Positions 53,235 to 61,841 are shown, counted from the stretch's first letter. The stretch is 64,000 bases of DNA from Smithellaceae bacterium (GCA_030690945.1 JAUYFM010000058.1:1-64000), one strand, 5' to 3'. The notes: generated from the sequence alone by a model not told the origin. Made by a program: numbers and translations.

Positions 53235-53363
53235 AGATCGGCGTAAACGGGCCGGAGATGATGAATTAAAAGCACGTTCCTTATATTTACGTTGGACTTC
53301 TGATCTGCAATGTCCGCGGAAATCGGAAAAGGAAAGTAGCAGCAAATAAGAGGGGAGATAGAT

Positions 53364-54239
53364 ATGCCGGTTGGACAGTTGTTAATCGATGGGTTAGCTA
53401 TGGGTGCCTGTTACGGTCTTTTCGGGCTGGCGGTCGTTATTATCTACAAGACGTCGGACGTGATTAATTTTGCGGCGGGTGAGATGGCGATGTTTTCGAC
53501 ATTTGTCGCCTTTCATGTATTGAGTATTTTCGGTTATCCCTTCTGGATCGCCTTTATCGTTGCACTGGCCTTTGCGGCCCTTCTGGGTGTGCTGGTTGAT
53601 TATTTTTTCTTGCGGCCCGCGAAGAATCCCACACTTCTTGGCCTCATCGTGATCACGATCGGCGCGCAGATGCTGCTTGCCGGTCTGGCCAGCTGGAAAT
53701 GGGGCGCGGAACAAAAACAATTTTCCATCCCCGTTTCATATTCGATCACCTATGAGCCTATTAAGGGATTCATCATCAGTCAATGGGCTCTAGCCGTTTT
53801 CATTACGGCTATTGTGATCGTGACTTTCATGTTTTTCTTCTTCAAGTACACAAAGATGGGAACCGCCATGCGGGCGACGCAGCAAAACAAACATGCCGCG
53901 AAAATTATGGGGATCAAGACCGATCGTGTCTTTGCCTTTGCCTGGGGGTTCAGCTCGGTCATCGGCGCGATAACGGCCCTGCTCTTATCCGCCAAGACCA
54001 TTCTTGATCCCGGCTTTATGATGGAGCCTTTTCTCCGCGCCTTTGCCGCCGCCGTGCTGGGCGGCCTCATGAGCATACCCGGCGTGCTGCTCGGGGGCTT
54101 AATCATGGGTCTTATTGAAAACTTCTTTGGTTATGTCTGGCCGGCATGGAAGCCGATCACGGCCTTTGTGGTAATCGTTCTGGTTTTATGTGTTCGCCCC
54201 AGCGGTCTGTTTGCGAAGCACTATGTTAAAAAGGTTTGA
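53364..54239 (+). CDS. livH: Branched-chain amino-acid type ABC transporter permease (LivH-like)
   Basis: 291 residues, GAGGGGAGATAGAT ribosome site. About eight helices; LivH signature at the start (GLAMGACYGLFGLAVVIIYK TSDVINFAAGEMAMF, ~10) and EAA-type loop ATQQNKHAAKIMGIKTDRVF (~172). Second half of the permease. Follows livM at 130 bp; that gap carries no gene. Confidence 0.92.
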   Translation: MPVGQLLIDGLAMGACYGLFGLAVVIIYKTSDVINFAAGEMAMFSTFVAFHVLSIFGYPFWIAFIVALAFAALLGVLVDYFFLRPAKNPTLLGLIVITIGAQMLLAGLASWKWGAEQKQFSIPVSYSITYEPIKGFIISQWALAVFITAIVIVTFMFFFFKYTKMGTAMRATQQNKHAAKIMGIKTDRVFAFAWGFSSVIGAITALLLSAKTILDPGFMMEPFLRAFAAAVLGGLMSIPGVLLGGLIMGLIENFFGYVWPAWKPITAFVVIVLVLCVRPSGLFAKHYVKKV

Positions 54240-54242
54240 TCC

Positions 54243-54719
54243 ATGACTGTGAAAAAGCGTCACGTGAAAAAAGGAATACTGTACGCTTCGATGGCTTGTT
54301 TTGCTCTGGCCATGATGATTGTGCTTTGTGTTCCCGGAAGCGGTTTTTGCGGGTCGTCAAACGATCCGGAGGAAAAGGCCGTGCTGGAGGCTGCCCGGAA
54401 TTTTCTAGATGCGGAAGTCCGGCGCGATTATCCGGCGGTTTACGCCTGTTTTGCATCGTCGTCTCCGTATGTCCGGTCGCACAGCTATGAGCAATATCTT
54501 GCGGAAGTTCAAGCACTGCCGTACCGGATTGTCGGGTACCGCATCGTCTCGGTGAGCTACATAAAGGATAACGAAGACAAAATGAAGCTTCCCGCAACCG
54601 AAAAGATTGCCCAGGTCGAGGTGGAATTAAAATTCCTGCATGCGGATACGCAGGATCTGTCGGAAATAAATATCGGGTTTGTTTTTTTTAAAGAGCGGGG
54701 AAGGTGGTACAAAAGTTAG
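54243..54719 (+). CDS. Small secreted hypothetical (NTF2-like) protein within the liv cluster
   Basis: 158 residues, start 4 bp after livH stop. Hydrophobic signal segment (~11-30, LYASMACFALAMMIVLCVPG), then a domain AVLEAARNFLDAEVRRDYPA VYACFASSSPYV that resembles NTF2-like/SnoaL folds (helical lead, then strands EVELKFLHA, IGFVFFKERGRWYKS). The ending WYKS is typical for such folds. It may be an accessory lipid/substrate-binding factor; not recognised further. Cotranscribed with the permeases by spacing. Confidence 0.55.
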   Translation: MTVKKRHVKKGILYASMACFALAMMIVLCVPGSGFCGSSNDPEEKAVLEAARNFLDAEVRRDYPAVYACFASSSPYVRSHSYEQYLAEVQALPYRIVGYRIVSVSYIKDNEDKMKLPATEKIAQVEVELKFLHADTQDLSEINIGFVFFKERGRWYKS

Positions 54720-54866
54720 CTGTCAGATTTATGAAGAATCCATAAGTCAAAAATGACCGTGTGATCAATAGACCGGGCGTGGCGCTGGTAAATAAATGAT
54801 CAACGGAATCAGACAGCGAATGAAAAACAATGCAGTAAATAACACATTTAGAAAGGGGAAAGGTTT

Positions 54867-56069
54867 ATGCGTATCAGTAAAAATATCCTTGTAACAATGA
54901 TCGTTCTTTTGCTTGCCGTTTTTCTGGTTGCTTCCGAAGGACTAGCACAGAAAATCGGTTTCGATGACAAAGAAATAAGAATCGGTTCATGGTCGCCCCA
55001 GACAGGTCCGGCGGCTCCCTGGGGAGCGACTTCACGCGGTGTTAAGCTCCTTTTCGATATAATCAATGAAGAAGGCGGAATTCATGGCAGGCAACTCCGT
55101 TTGTTCATTCGCGATGACCAGTACAACCCTTCACAGACCATGGCCGCCGTCAGAGATCTGGTTGACCGCCAGGGCGTTTTAGCCTTCGTCGGTGGTGTCG
55201 GCACGGCGCCCGCACTTGCTGTGAAGCAATATCTTGCGCAGAACAAGATCCCGCTGGTTTCTGTTATGACGGGCGCTGAAAACATTCACGTGCCGCACAA
55301 TCCCTGGCTTTGGGGCACGTGGCCGCTTTACGATGATGACGCATCGGTAATGGCGAAGTTTGTTGTGCAAAAATTAAAGGCCAAAAAGATCGGTATGCTT
55401 TACCAGAACGATGATTATGGTCTTGACCCTCTCGCGGCGGTTCAACGGCGCCTCAAGACGTACAACATGGAGCTGGCGATTGCGGTTCCGGTTGAGCCGA
55501 TCGAACGGGATCTGTCTTCGCAGATCTCCCGGCTCAAGGCGGCAGGCTGCGACGTGGTGATCGGTTATGTCGCTCCCACACAGGCGGCCATTGCCCTGAG
55601 AAGCGCTGTGTCCGTTGATTTCCGGCCGCAGTGGATCCATTCCTACAACCTTACCGATTTTGTCCTCATGAACAAGATCACAGACGGTTTATGGGCCAAA
55701 GAAGGCGTCATGACCAGTGCATTCACGGACGATATCTTTGACTACAGCTTACCGAATATGAAAAAATATGCGGACACCGCCAAACGGCTTGCTCCGGACG
55801 AACGCTGGGGAATCTTTTACGCGGCCGGTATTGTCGCGGCCGAGCCTCTGGTGCATGCCCTCAAACAGGCGGGCAGAGACCTGAGCACGGAAGCCCTCGT
55901 CAGAGAACTCAATAAAATGGATAACTTCAAGGGTATCGGCCCGAGAGTGTCCTGGTCGGCCAAAAATCATTTGCCTCCGAAGGAGTTCAGTGTCTGGAAA
56001 TGCGGTCCCAAGGGAGAGGTCATCGTGGTTCAGGGTTGGACAGTGAACGATATGCCTAAAAAGAGATAG
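54867..56069 (+). CDS. livJ: ABC transporter substrate-binding protein (LivJ/LivK-like)
   Basis: 400 residues. Signal peptide (cut after GLA, ~27) and periplasmic type I fold: EIRIGSWSPQTGPAAPWGAT (~40), GVKLLFDIINEEGGIHGRQL, RDDQYNPSQTMAAVRDLV, GMLYQNDDYGLDPLAAVQRR (~170), LKAAGCDVVIGYVAPTQAAI. The ligand-binding Ser/Thr/Asp cluster around SVMTGAENIHVPHNPW is not the classic LivJ pattern, consistent with a non-amino-acid ligand. Separated from livG by a strong hairpin (56081-56113). Confidence 0.9.
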   Translation: MRISKNILVTMIVLLLAVFLVASEGLAQKIGFDDKEIRIGSWSPQTGPAAPWGATSRGVKLLFDIINEEGGIHGRQLRLFIRDDQYNPSQTMAAVRDLVDRQGVLAFVGGVGTAPALAVKQYLAQNKIPLVSVMTGAENIHVPHNPWLWGTWPLYDDDASVMAKFVVQKLKAKKIGMLYQNDDYGLDPLAAVQRRLKTYNMELAIAVPVEPIERDLSSQISRLKAAGCDVVIGYVAPTQAAIALRSAVSVDFRPQWIHSYNLTDFVLMNKITDGLWAKEGVMTSAFTDDIFDYSLPNMKKYADTAKRLAPDERWGIFYAAGIVAAEPLVHALKQAGRDLSTEALVRELNKMDNFKGIGPRVSWSAKNHLPPKEFSVWKCGPKGEVIVVQGWTVNDMPKKR

Positions 56070-56080
56070 GGTGCAAGAAT

Positions 56081-56113
56081 CAGGGCGCGGCATTTGATGA
56101 TGCCGCGCCCTGA
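56081..56113 (+). promoter_or_regulatory. Stable intergenic hairpin after livJ
   Basis: CAGGGCGCGGCAT, loop TTGATG, ATGCCGCGCCCTG: 13-bp perfect stem. No T-run follows, so it more likely protects the livJ mRNA 3' end or reduces read-through than acts as a plain terminator, raising binding-protein levels over the ATPases. Confidence 0.65.
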
Positions 56114-56189
56114 TTCACCGGAAGGCGTTTTTTACGACAGATTTGTCTTCATGCGAATCAAGAATTTGAGAAAGAAGGAATGATATTTC

Positions 56190-56969
56190 ATGGGCTATTT
56201 CAGCGTTGAAAATTTAAGCATCCGTTTCGGTGGGCTGAAGGCGGTTGACGGTATAAGCTTCAGTGTCGAGAAGAATGAAATCTTTTCGATTATCGGTCCT
56301 AACGGATCGGGCAAAACAACCATCTTTAACCTGATCAGCGGCATCTACAAACCGGATAGCGGCGCGGTCATGATGGAGGGCGAAGATATGGTCGGAAAAA
56401 CACCCGACCGGATCGCTCATAAAGGTATTGCCCGCACCTTTCAGAACATTGAGTTGTTCGCGAATGCCACCGTCATGGATAACCTCATGCTGGGCAGGCA
56501 TATGCACATGAACACAGGGATATTCGGCGGCGCCTTTATGTTTGGAAAGCGGTCAACTGCCGCCAAAGAGGAAGTCAAGCACAGGGAAGAAGTCGAAAAG
56601 ATCATCGATTTTCTGGAACTTCAATCCGTTCGGGATTCCTTTGTAGGCAGCCTTGCCTATGGGAAGCGTAAACTCGTTGAAGTGGGTCGCGCGCTGGCGC
56701 TGGAACCCAAGGTGATGCTTCTGGACGAACCCTCCGCGGGAATGAACACGGAGGAAAAAGACGACCTGACCATATGGATCAAAGACATTCGGGAAGACTA
56801 TAATATGACGATTCTGTTGATCGAACATGACATGAATATGATTATGGGGATATCGGATCGCGTTTTCGCAATGCAGCAGGGGCAGAAAATAACATTGGGT
56901 ACACCGCAGGAGGTGCAGAAACATCCCGATGTTATTAAAGCGTATCTCGGAGAGGAGGAAATCGGCTGA
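56190..56969 (+). CDS. livG: ABC transporter ATP-binding protein (LivG-like)
   Basis: 259 residues. Walker A SIIGPNGSGKTTIFNLISGI (~32), Q-loop ARTFQNIELFANATVMDNLM (~80), signature GSLAYGKRKLVEVGRALALE (~155) where the usual SGG is YGK, as in LivG, Walker B VMLLDEPSAGMNTEEKDDL (~174), H-loop LLIEHDMNMIMG (~208). LivG is the longer-tailed of the two ATPases. Overlaps livF start by 1 bp. Confidence 0.94.
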   Translation: MGYFSVENLSIRFGGLKAVDGISFSVEKNEIFSIIGPNGSGKTTIFNLISGIYKPDSGAVMMEGEDMVGKTPDRIAHKGIARTFQNIELFANATVMDNLMLGRHMHMNTGIFGGAFMFGKRSTAAKEEVKHREEVEKIIDFLELQSVRDSFVGSLAYGKRKLVEVGRALALEPKVMLLDEPSAGMNTEEKDDLTIWIKDIREDYNMTILLIEHDMNMIMGISDRVFAMQQGQKITLGTPQEVQKHPDVIKAYLGEEEIG

Positions 56970-57751
56970 TGCTCAAGGTGAACAATATAGAAACATGGTA
57001 CGATTTAATCCGAGCGCTGCACGGAATTTCCTTTCAGATAAAACAAGGCGATGTTGTAGCGTTGCTGGGTTCCAACGGCGCAGGCAAAACAACCATTCTG
57101 AAAACGATTATGCGCCTTTTTTATGATCTCAAAGAAGAGCAGCCTGAAAAAGGCACTATTGAATTTATGGGTCAATGCATTGAAAGAAAAGACACCGCTG
57201 AAATTGTGAAGATGGGAATAGGTTATGTTCCGGAAGGACGTGAAGTATTTCCTGAGCTTTCCGTTTTGGAAAACATCACCATCGGCGCGTATACGAGAAA
57301 TGATAGGCAGGGCATTAAAAGCGACATTGAAAACGTATTCCACTATTTTCCCAGGCTCAAGGAAAGATCGAATCAGCAGGCAGGATTGATGAGCGGCGGT
57401 GAACAGCAGATGCTGGCGATCGGCCGGGCCTTGATGAGCAGACCGAAACTGCTTATGCTCGACGAACCATCCCTGGGGCTTTCACCGATTCTAACCAAGG
57501 AAATATTTGGAATCATCAAAGACATCAACGAGAAAGACGGTGTGACGATCCTTCTGGTGGAGCAAAATGTAAACATGGCACTAAAATATTCCAGTTTTGC
57601 ATACTTGCTGGAAAACGGACGTATCGTCCGGGCCGATAAACCAGAAGTGCTTCTAGAGGATGAGGACATTAAGGAATTTTACCTTGGCATAGCGGCTGAG
57701 CAGTCTGTAAAAGGTTACAAACGTTACAGACGCAAGGTGCGGTTTCGTTAG
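56969..57751 (+). CDS. livF: ABC transporter ATP-binding protein (LivF-like)
   Basis: 260 residues. Walker A LLGSNGAGKTTILKTIMRLF (~32), Q-loop VPEGREVFPELSVLENI (~88), ABC signature GLMSGGEQQMLAIGRALMSR (~138), Walker B LLMLDEPSLGLSPILTKEIF, H-loop LLVEQNVNMALKYSSFAYLL (~192). The tail after YLGIA (~235) is a 20-residue basic extension (KGYKRYRRKVRFR). Pairs with LivG; overlaps it by 1 bp. Confidence 0.94.
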   Translation: MLKVNNIETWYDLIRALHGISFQIKQGDVVALLGSNGAGKTTILKTIMRLFYDLKEEQPEKGTIEFMGQCIERKDTAEIVKMGIGYVPEGREVFPELSVLENITIGAYTRNDRQGIKSDIENVFHYFPRLKERSNQQAGLMSGGEQQMLAIGRALMSRPKLLMLDEPSLGLSPILTKEIFGIIKDINEKDGVTILLVEQNVNMALKYSSFAYLLENGRIVRADKPEVLLEDEDIKEFYLGIAAEQSVKGYKRYRRKVRFR

Positions 57752-57826
57752 TCAGTGTGCCCATGGCCTTAAGGATGTTGCTATAAACCGCTTTTGTCGA
57801 TTTACAAGTTTAAAGGGGGAAAGAGA

Positions 57827-59629
57827 ATGGCAATTAATACGTTGCCCAAGGCATTATTAAATATTGCGGGAAAACAACCAAACCGAATCGCCATGAGAAA
57901 GAAAGATTACGGCATCTGGCGTGATGTAACATGGGCACAGTATCTCGAAAACGTGAAACATGTCGCTCTGGGGTTAAATGCCCTCGGCGTAAAATATGGC
58001 GACAGGGTTTCGATCATCGGGGAAAACAGACCGGAGTGGCTCTATTCGGCAATCGGCGCGGTATGCGCCGGCGGCGCCTGGGTCGGTATCTATACGACCA
58101 ATCCTGTGGTGGAATGTCAATATGTAGTGGAACATTCCGATGCGGTTGTTTACATATGCGAGGACGAAGAGCAGCTGGATAAAGCCCTTGCGTTCAAAGA
58201 TAAAACGCCGCTTCTGAAAAAGCTTATCGTATGGGAAATGGAAGGGCTCAAGCATTTCAAAGATCCAATGTTTATGAGCTTTGATGAACTCCTCGAAATG
58301 GGACGGGAAGCGGATCGTAAAAACCCCGATCTTTTCAAACAGCTGACGGAACTGGCCAAACCCGAAGATGTGGCAGGCATCATATATACATCAGGAACAA
58401 CCGGACCACCCAAGGGAGCGATGCTTGCCCATGAGGGGTATCTCTGGATCGCCGAGGCGGCTAACAAGGTCATGCAGGGCACTGTTAATGATGAGACGAT
58501 ATCGTTTCTTCCCCTCAACCACGTTTACGAGCAGATATACGACATCATGTTCCATTTATACCAAGGGCATATCGTGAATTTCACGGAAAACACGGATACG
58601 GTCATGGCGGATATGTGTGATGTATCACCCACGCTGTTTCATGCGGTTCCGCGGATATGGGAAAAATACTACTCTGCGATTGTTCTGAAAATGGCTGATG
58701 CCACCTGGCTCAAAAGAACACTCTATAACATCGCCATAAAAGTCGGAAAAAAATATAACGACAGGGCACTGACCGGAAAGAAAACACCTATGTATCTTGC
58801 CCTTGCCTACCATATACTGTACTTTGTGGTATTTAGAAAACTTAAAAAACGTCTCGGTTTTGACCGGGTTCGCCTAGGGGCGTCCGGGGCAGCGCCGATT
58901 TCGCCTGACGTTTTGAAGTTTTTCCAGAGTATCGGCATTCCGATTCGTGAAGGATACGGCATGACCGAAACAACCGGCATTACACACATGTCGAGTGAAA
59001 AGGAATATAAAGTTGGAACCGTCGGAAAGGCCCTGCCCGGCACGGAAGTAAAAATTGCTGAAGACGGCGAGATCCTCGTCAAACACAAGGGGATTTTTAA
59101 GGGCTATTACAAGGATGAAGAACTGACGAAGGAAGTTCTGATTGACGGATGGATGCACACAGGCGATGTGGGAGTGATTGACGAGGAAGGATATCTCAAA
59201 CTGACCGACCGGAAAAAGGATCTGATCATTACGGCGGGCGGTAAAAACATCGCTCCCCAGTACCTTGAGAACCTGCTGAAATTTTCACCCTACATCAACG
59301 ATTCCGTGGTCATCGGAGACAAAAGAAAATACCTCACAGCCATCATCGTTGTCGATGAGGAAAACATCACCAAGTACGCCCAAGACAATAAGGTTCAGTT
59401 TACGACCTTTGCTACCATGACGAAGGCTCCGGAGATTATTGAACTCATTCAGCAGGAAGTCGACAAAGTGAACAAGCAGGTTGCCCGTGTCGAGAATATC
59501 AGAAAATTTGCAATACTCGACAAGAAACTCTACACGGAAGACGGTGAAGTGACTCCGACCATGAAGGTGAAGCGAAAATCGATCAACGCCCAGTTCGGCG
59601 ACCTGATCGAATCCATGTACAAGGACTAA
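57827..59629 (+). CDS. AMP-forming long-chain acyl-CoA synthetase (FadD15/FAA1-like)
   Basis: 600 residues from ATG 57827 after AAAGGGGGAAAGAGA; a TTG 57794 start is possible but lacks a ribosome site. Larger FAA1-type synthetase: IIYTSGTTGPPKGAMLAHEG (~188), FLPLNHVYEQIYDIMFHLYQ (~230), GYGMTETTGITHMSSEKEY (~380), MHTGDVGVIDEEGYLKLTDR KKDLIITAGGKNIAPQ (~448) and the C-terminal VARVENIRKFAILDKKLYTE DGEVTPTMKVKR with the catalytic Lys. Activates a long-chain or aromatic acid. Its position, directly after livF, suggests that the Liv-type transporter feeds it. Confidence 0.93.
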   Translation: MAINTLPKALLNIAGKQPNRIAMRKKDYGIWRDVTWAQYLENVKHVALGLNALGVKYGDRVSIIGENRPEWLYSAIGAVCAGGAWVGIYTTNPVVECQYVVEHSDAVVYICEDEEQLDKALAFKDKTPLLKKLIVWEMEGLKHFKDPMFMSFDELLEMGREADRKNPDLFKQLTELAKPEDVAGIIYTSGTTGPPKGAMLAHEGYLWIAEAANKVMQGTVNDETISFLPLNHVYEQIYDIMFHLYQGHIVNFTENTDTVMADMCDVSPTLFHAVPRIWEKYYSAIVLKMADATWLKRTLYNIAIKVGKKYNDRALTGKKTPMYLALAYHILYFVVFRKLKKRLGFDRVRLGASGAAPISPDVLKFFQSIGIPIREGYGMTETTGITHMSSEKEYKVGTVGKALPGTEVKIAEDGEILVKHKGIFKGYYKDEELTKEVLIDGWMHTGDVGVIDEEGYLKLTDRKKDLIITAGGKNIAPQYLENLLKFSPYINDSVVIGDKRKYLTAIIVVDEENITKYAQDNKVQFTTFATMTKAPEIIELIQQEVDKVNKQVARVENIRKFAILDKKLYTEDGEVTPTMKVKRKSINAQFGDLIESMYKD

Positions 59630-59810
59630 GCCCAGATCACCAGTAATACAGAACATTGAGCTGAATGTCAGGGATAAACCTGTTGATGTATGCGTATATC
59701 AATCACGACATGCGCAGCCTTGTTATCTGTATAAATTTATTGACACTCCGATTTCTTCTCCATATACTCCGGCAACAAAATACAACCATTGTCCATAAAT
59801 GAGAGAAAAT

Positions 59811-60275
59811 ATGCCGCAAGTTTATCACTACGAAATAACCGTGCCGAAGGAAGCGGAAGATCAAAACGGGCATGTCAATAACGTGGAATATCTGCGCTGG
59901 ACGCAGGACGCCACGATGAAGCACTCCGAAATGACCGGCTGCACACAGGCGACCAACGTCGTCGGCGCGACCTGGGTGGTGCGAACACACAAAATCGAAT
60001 ACCTAAAACCCGCATTTGCCGGCGACAGGGTTGTTGTGAAGACTTGGGTCGCAAACTTCCGCCGTGTCCAGTCGCTACGCAAATACAGAATAATTCGTCC
60101 GTCGGATAAAGCCCTGTTGGCCGTGGGAGAGACGGACTGGGTTTTTGTGGATGTTCAAAAAGGTACGCTGCGCTCCATTCCCAAAGAAGTTAGGGCTACA
60201 TTTGAACTCCTACCGGAAGAAAAAGAAGCGGATATTTCAGCGAATGAGGAGACCCTTTGCTTCCTGCACACTTGA
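59811..60275 (+). CDS. 4HBT-family acyl-CoA thioesterase
   Basis: 154 residues from ATG 59811 (a GAGAG site lies 5 nt before; ATG 59799 is a possible earlier start). Hot-dog fold with the active-site region VPKEAEDQNGHVNNVEYLRW TQDA (~8, catalytic-type Asp/Asn in HVNN) and GAGWVVR-like ATWVVRTHKIEYLKPAFAGD (~52). Hydrolyses an acyl-CoA or acts like YbgC/4-hydroxybenzoyl-CoA thioesterase; substrate unknown. Its last ~55 codons are duplicated at 61185-61356. Its C-terminus diverges from that copy after EEKEADI. Confidence 0.88.
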   Translation: MPQVYHYEITVPKEAEDQNGHVNNVEYLRWTQDATMKHSEMTGCTQATNVVGATWVVRTHKIEYLKPAFAGDRVVVKTWVANFRRVQSLRKYRIIRPSDKALLAVGETDWVFVDVQKGTLRSIPKEVRATFELLPEEKEADISANEETLCFLHT

Positions 60276-60334
60276 CAAAACCGTTGATTATGGTTAAACA
60301 GGTCTTCGTCTGGTCTTATTTTAGGAGAGAGATT

Positions 60335-60574
60335 ATGGAAATGATCGGAACGTATGAAGCAAAAACCAACCTGGCCAAACTTCTGGAACGGGTCAATAAG
60401 GGAGAAACCATCGGCATAACAAAGCACGGCGTGCCTATAGCTATCCTGGCACCCCCCCCTCAGGCAAAGAAAACGAACCCCCGTCAGACGATCGCGGAAT
60501 TGCGCAGTTTCCGGGACGAAAACTTTCTTCAAGGCATTTCCCTGCGTAAAATGATTGAAGAAGGCAGGCGCTGA
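60335..60574 (+). CDS. Phd/YefM-type antitoxin (VapB partner)
   Basis: 79 residues, ATG 60335 after TAGGAGAGAGATT. N-terminal Phd/YefM DNA-binding module GTYEAKTNLAKLLERVNKGE TIGITKHGVPIAILAP and a C-terminal Arg-rich toxin-neutralising tail (SLRKMIEEGRR). 5 bp before the PIN toxin. A single family-consistent TA pair. Confidence 0.88.
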   Translation: MEMIGTYEAKTNLAKLLERVNKGETIGITKHGVPIAILAPPPQAKKTNPRQTIAELRSFRDENFLQGISLRKMIEEGRR

Positions 60575-60579
60575 ATGAA

Positions 60580-60999
60580 ATGAAAGAAGATTTTGTCATT
60601 GATAATTCCGTGGTCATGTCATGGTGCTTCAAAGATGAAACAAAAAAATACACGGACGCCATGCTGGACCGCCTGGAAAACGCCACAGCTTATGTGCCGA
60701 CTATCTGGCCGCTGGAAGTCGGCAACGTGCTGCTGGTGGCCGAACGAAAAAAAAGACTGAGCGAATCTGACAGCTTCCGCTTTATTGCTTTATTGAACGC
60801 ACTGCCTATTATTGTCGAGCAGGAACCACCGGAAAGAATGCTGAGCGAGATATTGAATCTTGCCCGCGAACACAAGCTGTCGAGCTATGACGCTTCCTAC
60901 CTGGACCTCGCCATCCGTAAAGGATTACCGTTTGCCTCAACGGATGACCATCTGATAAACGCTGCAAAACGTTGTGGTGTATCCATTTTAAAAGGCTGA
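60580..60999 (+). CDS. vapC: PIN-domain toxin (VapC-like ribonuclease)
   Basis: 139 residues. PIN acidic quartet visible: Asp in FVIDNSVVMSW (~8), Glu in WPLEVGNVLL (~47), Asp in HKLSSYDASYLDLAIRKGL (~100), Asp pair in FASTDDHLINAAKRCGV (~120). Metal-dependent ribonuclease toxin, neutralised by the upstream Phd-type protein. The pair sits between two partial copies of a thioesterase gene. Confidence 0.9.
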   Translation: MKEDFVIDNSVVMSWCFKDETKKYTDAMLDRLENATAYVPTIWPLEVGNVLLVAERKKRLSESDSFRFIALLNALPIIVEQEPPERMLSEILNLAREHKLSSYDASYLDLAIRKGLPFASTDDHLINAAKRCGVSILKG

Positions 61000-61184
61000 A
61001 TAACGGCAGCAAGGCCTGCAAGCCGACCTCCAAAATCCGGCGCTTTCTTTTTGTCAATTTTCGAATGGCTGTTTTGGAGATATTTTATTCACTCGACCGG
61101 GTTGATCGGTCTGAAGGTGAGCGAAACAAACTTTGAAATGATGTCCGCTCATGCTTTTTAGAAAAAAGAGGATTTTTCAAGGAC

Positions 61185-61356
61185 GACCAAGTACCGAATT
61201 CTTCGTCCGACAGATAGAACCCTGCTGGCCGAAGGCGAGACGGACTGGGTTTTTGTGGATGTTCAAAAAGGCACGCTGCGCTCCATTCCCAAAGAAGTTA
61301 GAGCTACATTTGAACTCCTGCCGGAAGAAAAAGAAGCGGATATTCTTGATCTCTAA
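61185..61356 (+). pseudogene. Thioesterase C-terminal fragment (partial duplicate)
   Basis: 57 codons in one frame (TKYRILRPTDRTLLAEGETD WVFVDVQKGTLRSIPKEV...ADILDL) nearly identical in its second half to residues ~93-145 of the thioesterase at 59811-60275. No start codon, ribosome site or N-terminal hot-dog half, so it cannot make an enzyme. It ends 21 bp before the peroxiredoxin gene. The direct repeats bracket the Phd/VapC pair. Confidence 0.85.
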
Positions 61357-61376
61357 TTTGAAAGGAGGTTCCCATC

Positions 61377-61841
61377 ATGTCAAGAATCGAACTCAACATC
61401 CAGGCGCCCAATTTCACCCTGAATGATTTTAACGGCAAGCGCACATCTCTTGCCGATTTTGCCGGACAAAAAAATGTGCTCGTGGTTTTCAATAGGGGAT
61501 TTTTCTGACCCTTCTGCCGAGCGCACATGGCGCAGTTGCGCCGGGATTACGATCAATTCGTAAAGTTAAATACGGAAATTATCGTTGCCGGGCCGGAGAA
61601 GGCCGAGGCATTCAGGGATTACTGGACAAAAGAAAACCTCCCGTTTGTCGGCCTGCCCGATCCCGAGCATCATGTGTTGAAGGTGTACGGCCAGGAAGTC
61701 AAGCTGTTCAAACTGGGCCGGCTACCCGCGCAGATGCTCATTGATAAATCCGGAAAAGTACGCTTCGTGCATTACGGCCATTCGATGTCGGATATTCCAC
61801 CGAATGAAGAGATTCTCAACCTGATTGAAACACAGCTATGA
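61377..61841 (+). CDS. Selenocysteine-containing peroxiredoxin / redoxin (in-frame TGA as Sec at residue 44)
   Basis: 154 residues read through TGA 61506-61508. A strong AAAGGAGG site 8 nt before ATG 61377 sets the start. The thioredoxin fold is seen on both sides of the TGA: MSRIELNIQAPNFTLNDFNG, LVVFNRGFF, then TGA, then PFCRAHMAQLRRDYDQF and IIVAGPEKAEAFRDYW. Peroxiredoxin relatives have Cys at this place (RGFFCPFCRAHMAQLRRDY), so the residue becomes Sec in a U-P-F-C motif, with resolving Cys47. A SECIS-like hairpin (61529-61542) follows. A simple nonsense mutation is the alternative, but a break at exactly this residue with a hairpin at the right distance argues for Sec. Selenoproteins are frequent in deltaproteobacteria. 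Needs SelA, SelB and SelC elsewhere. Confidence 0.8.
61529..61542 (+). other. Bacterial SECIS-type hairpin
   Basis: GGCGC, loop AGTT, GCGCC, within the coding region. The apical loop is 25 nt after the UGA codon (bacterial SECIS usually 16-37) and has G as its second base, as required for SelB binding. Stem is 5 bp, extendable by a T-G pair. Confidence 0.7.

Noticed and set aside
61527-61841. A separate 104-residue redoxin gene starting at ATG 61527
   Set aside because: There is no ribosome site before this ATG, and the conserved N-terminal half of the fold is encoded upstream in the same frame from ATG 61377. The short form is an artefact of treating TGA as stop.
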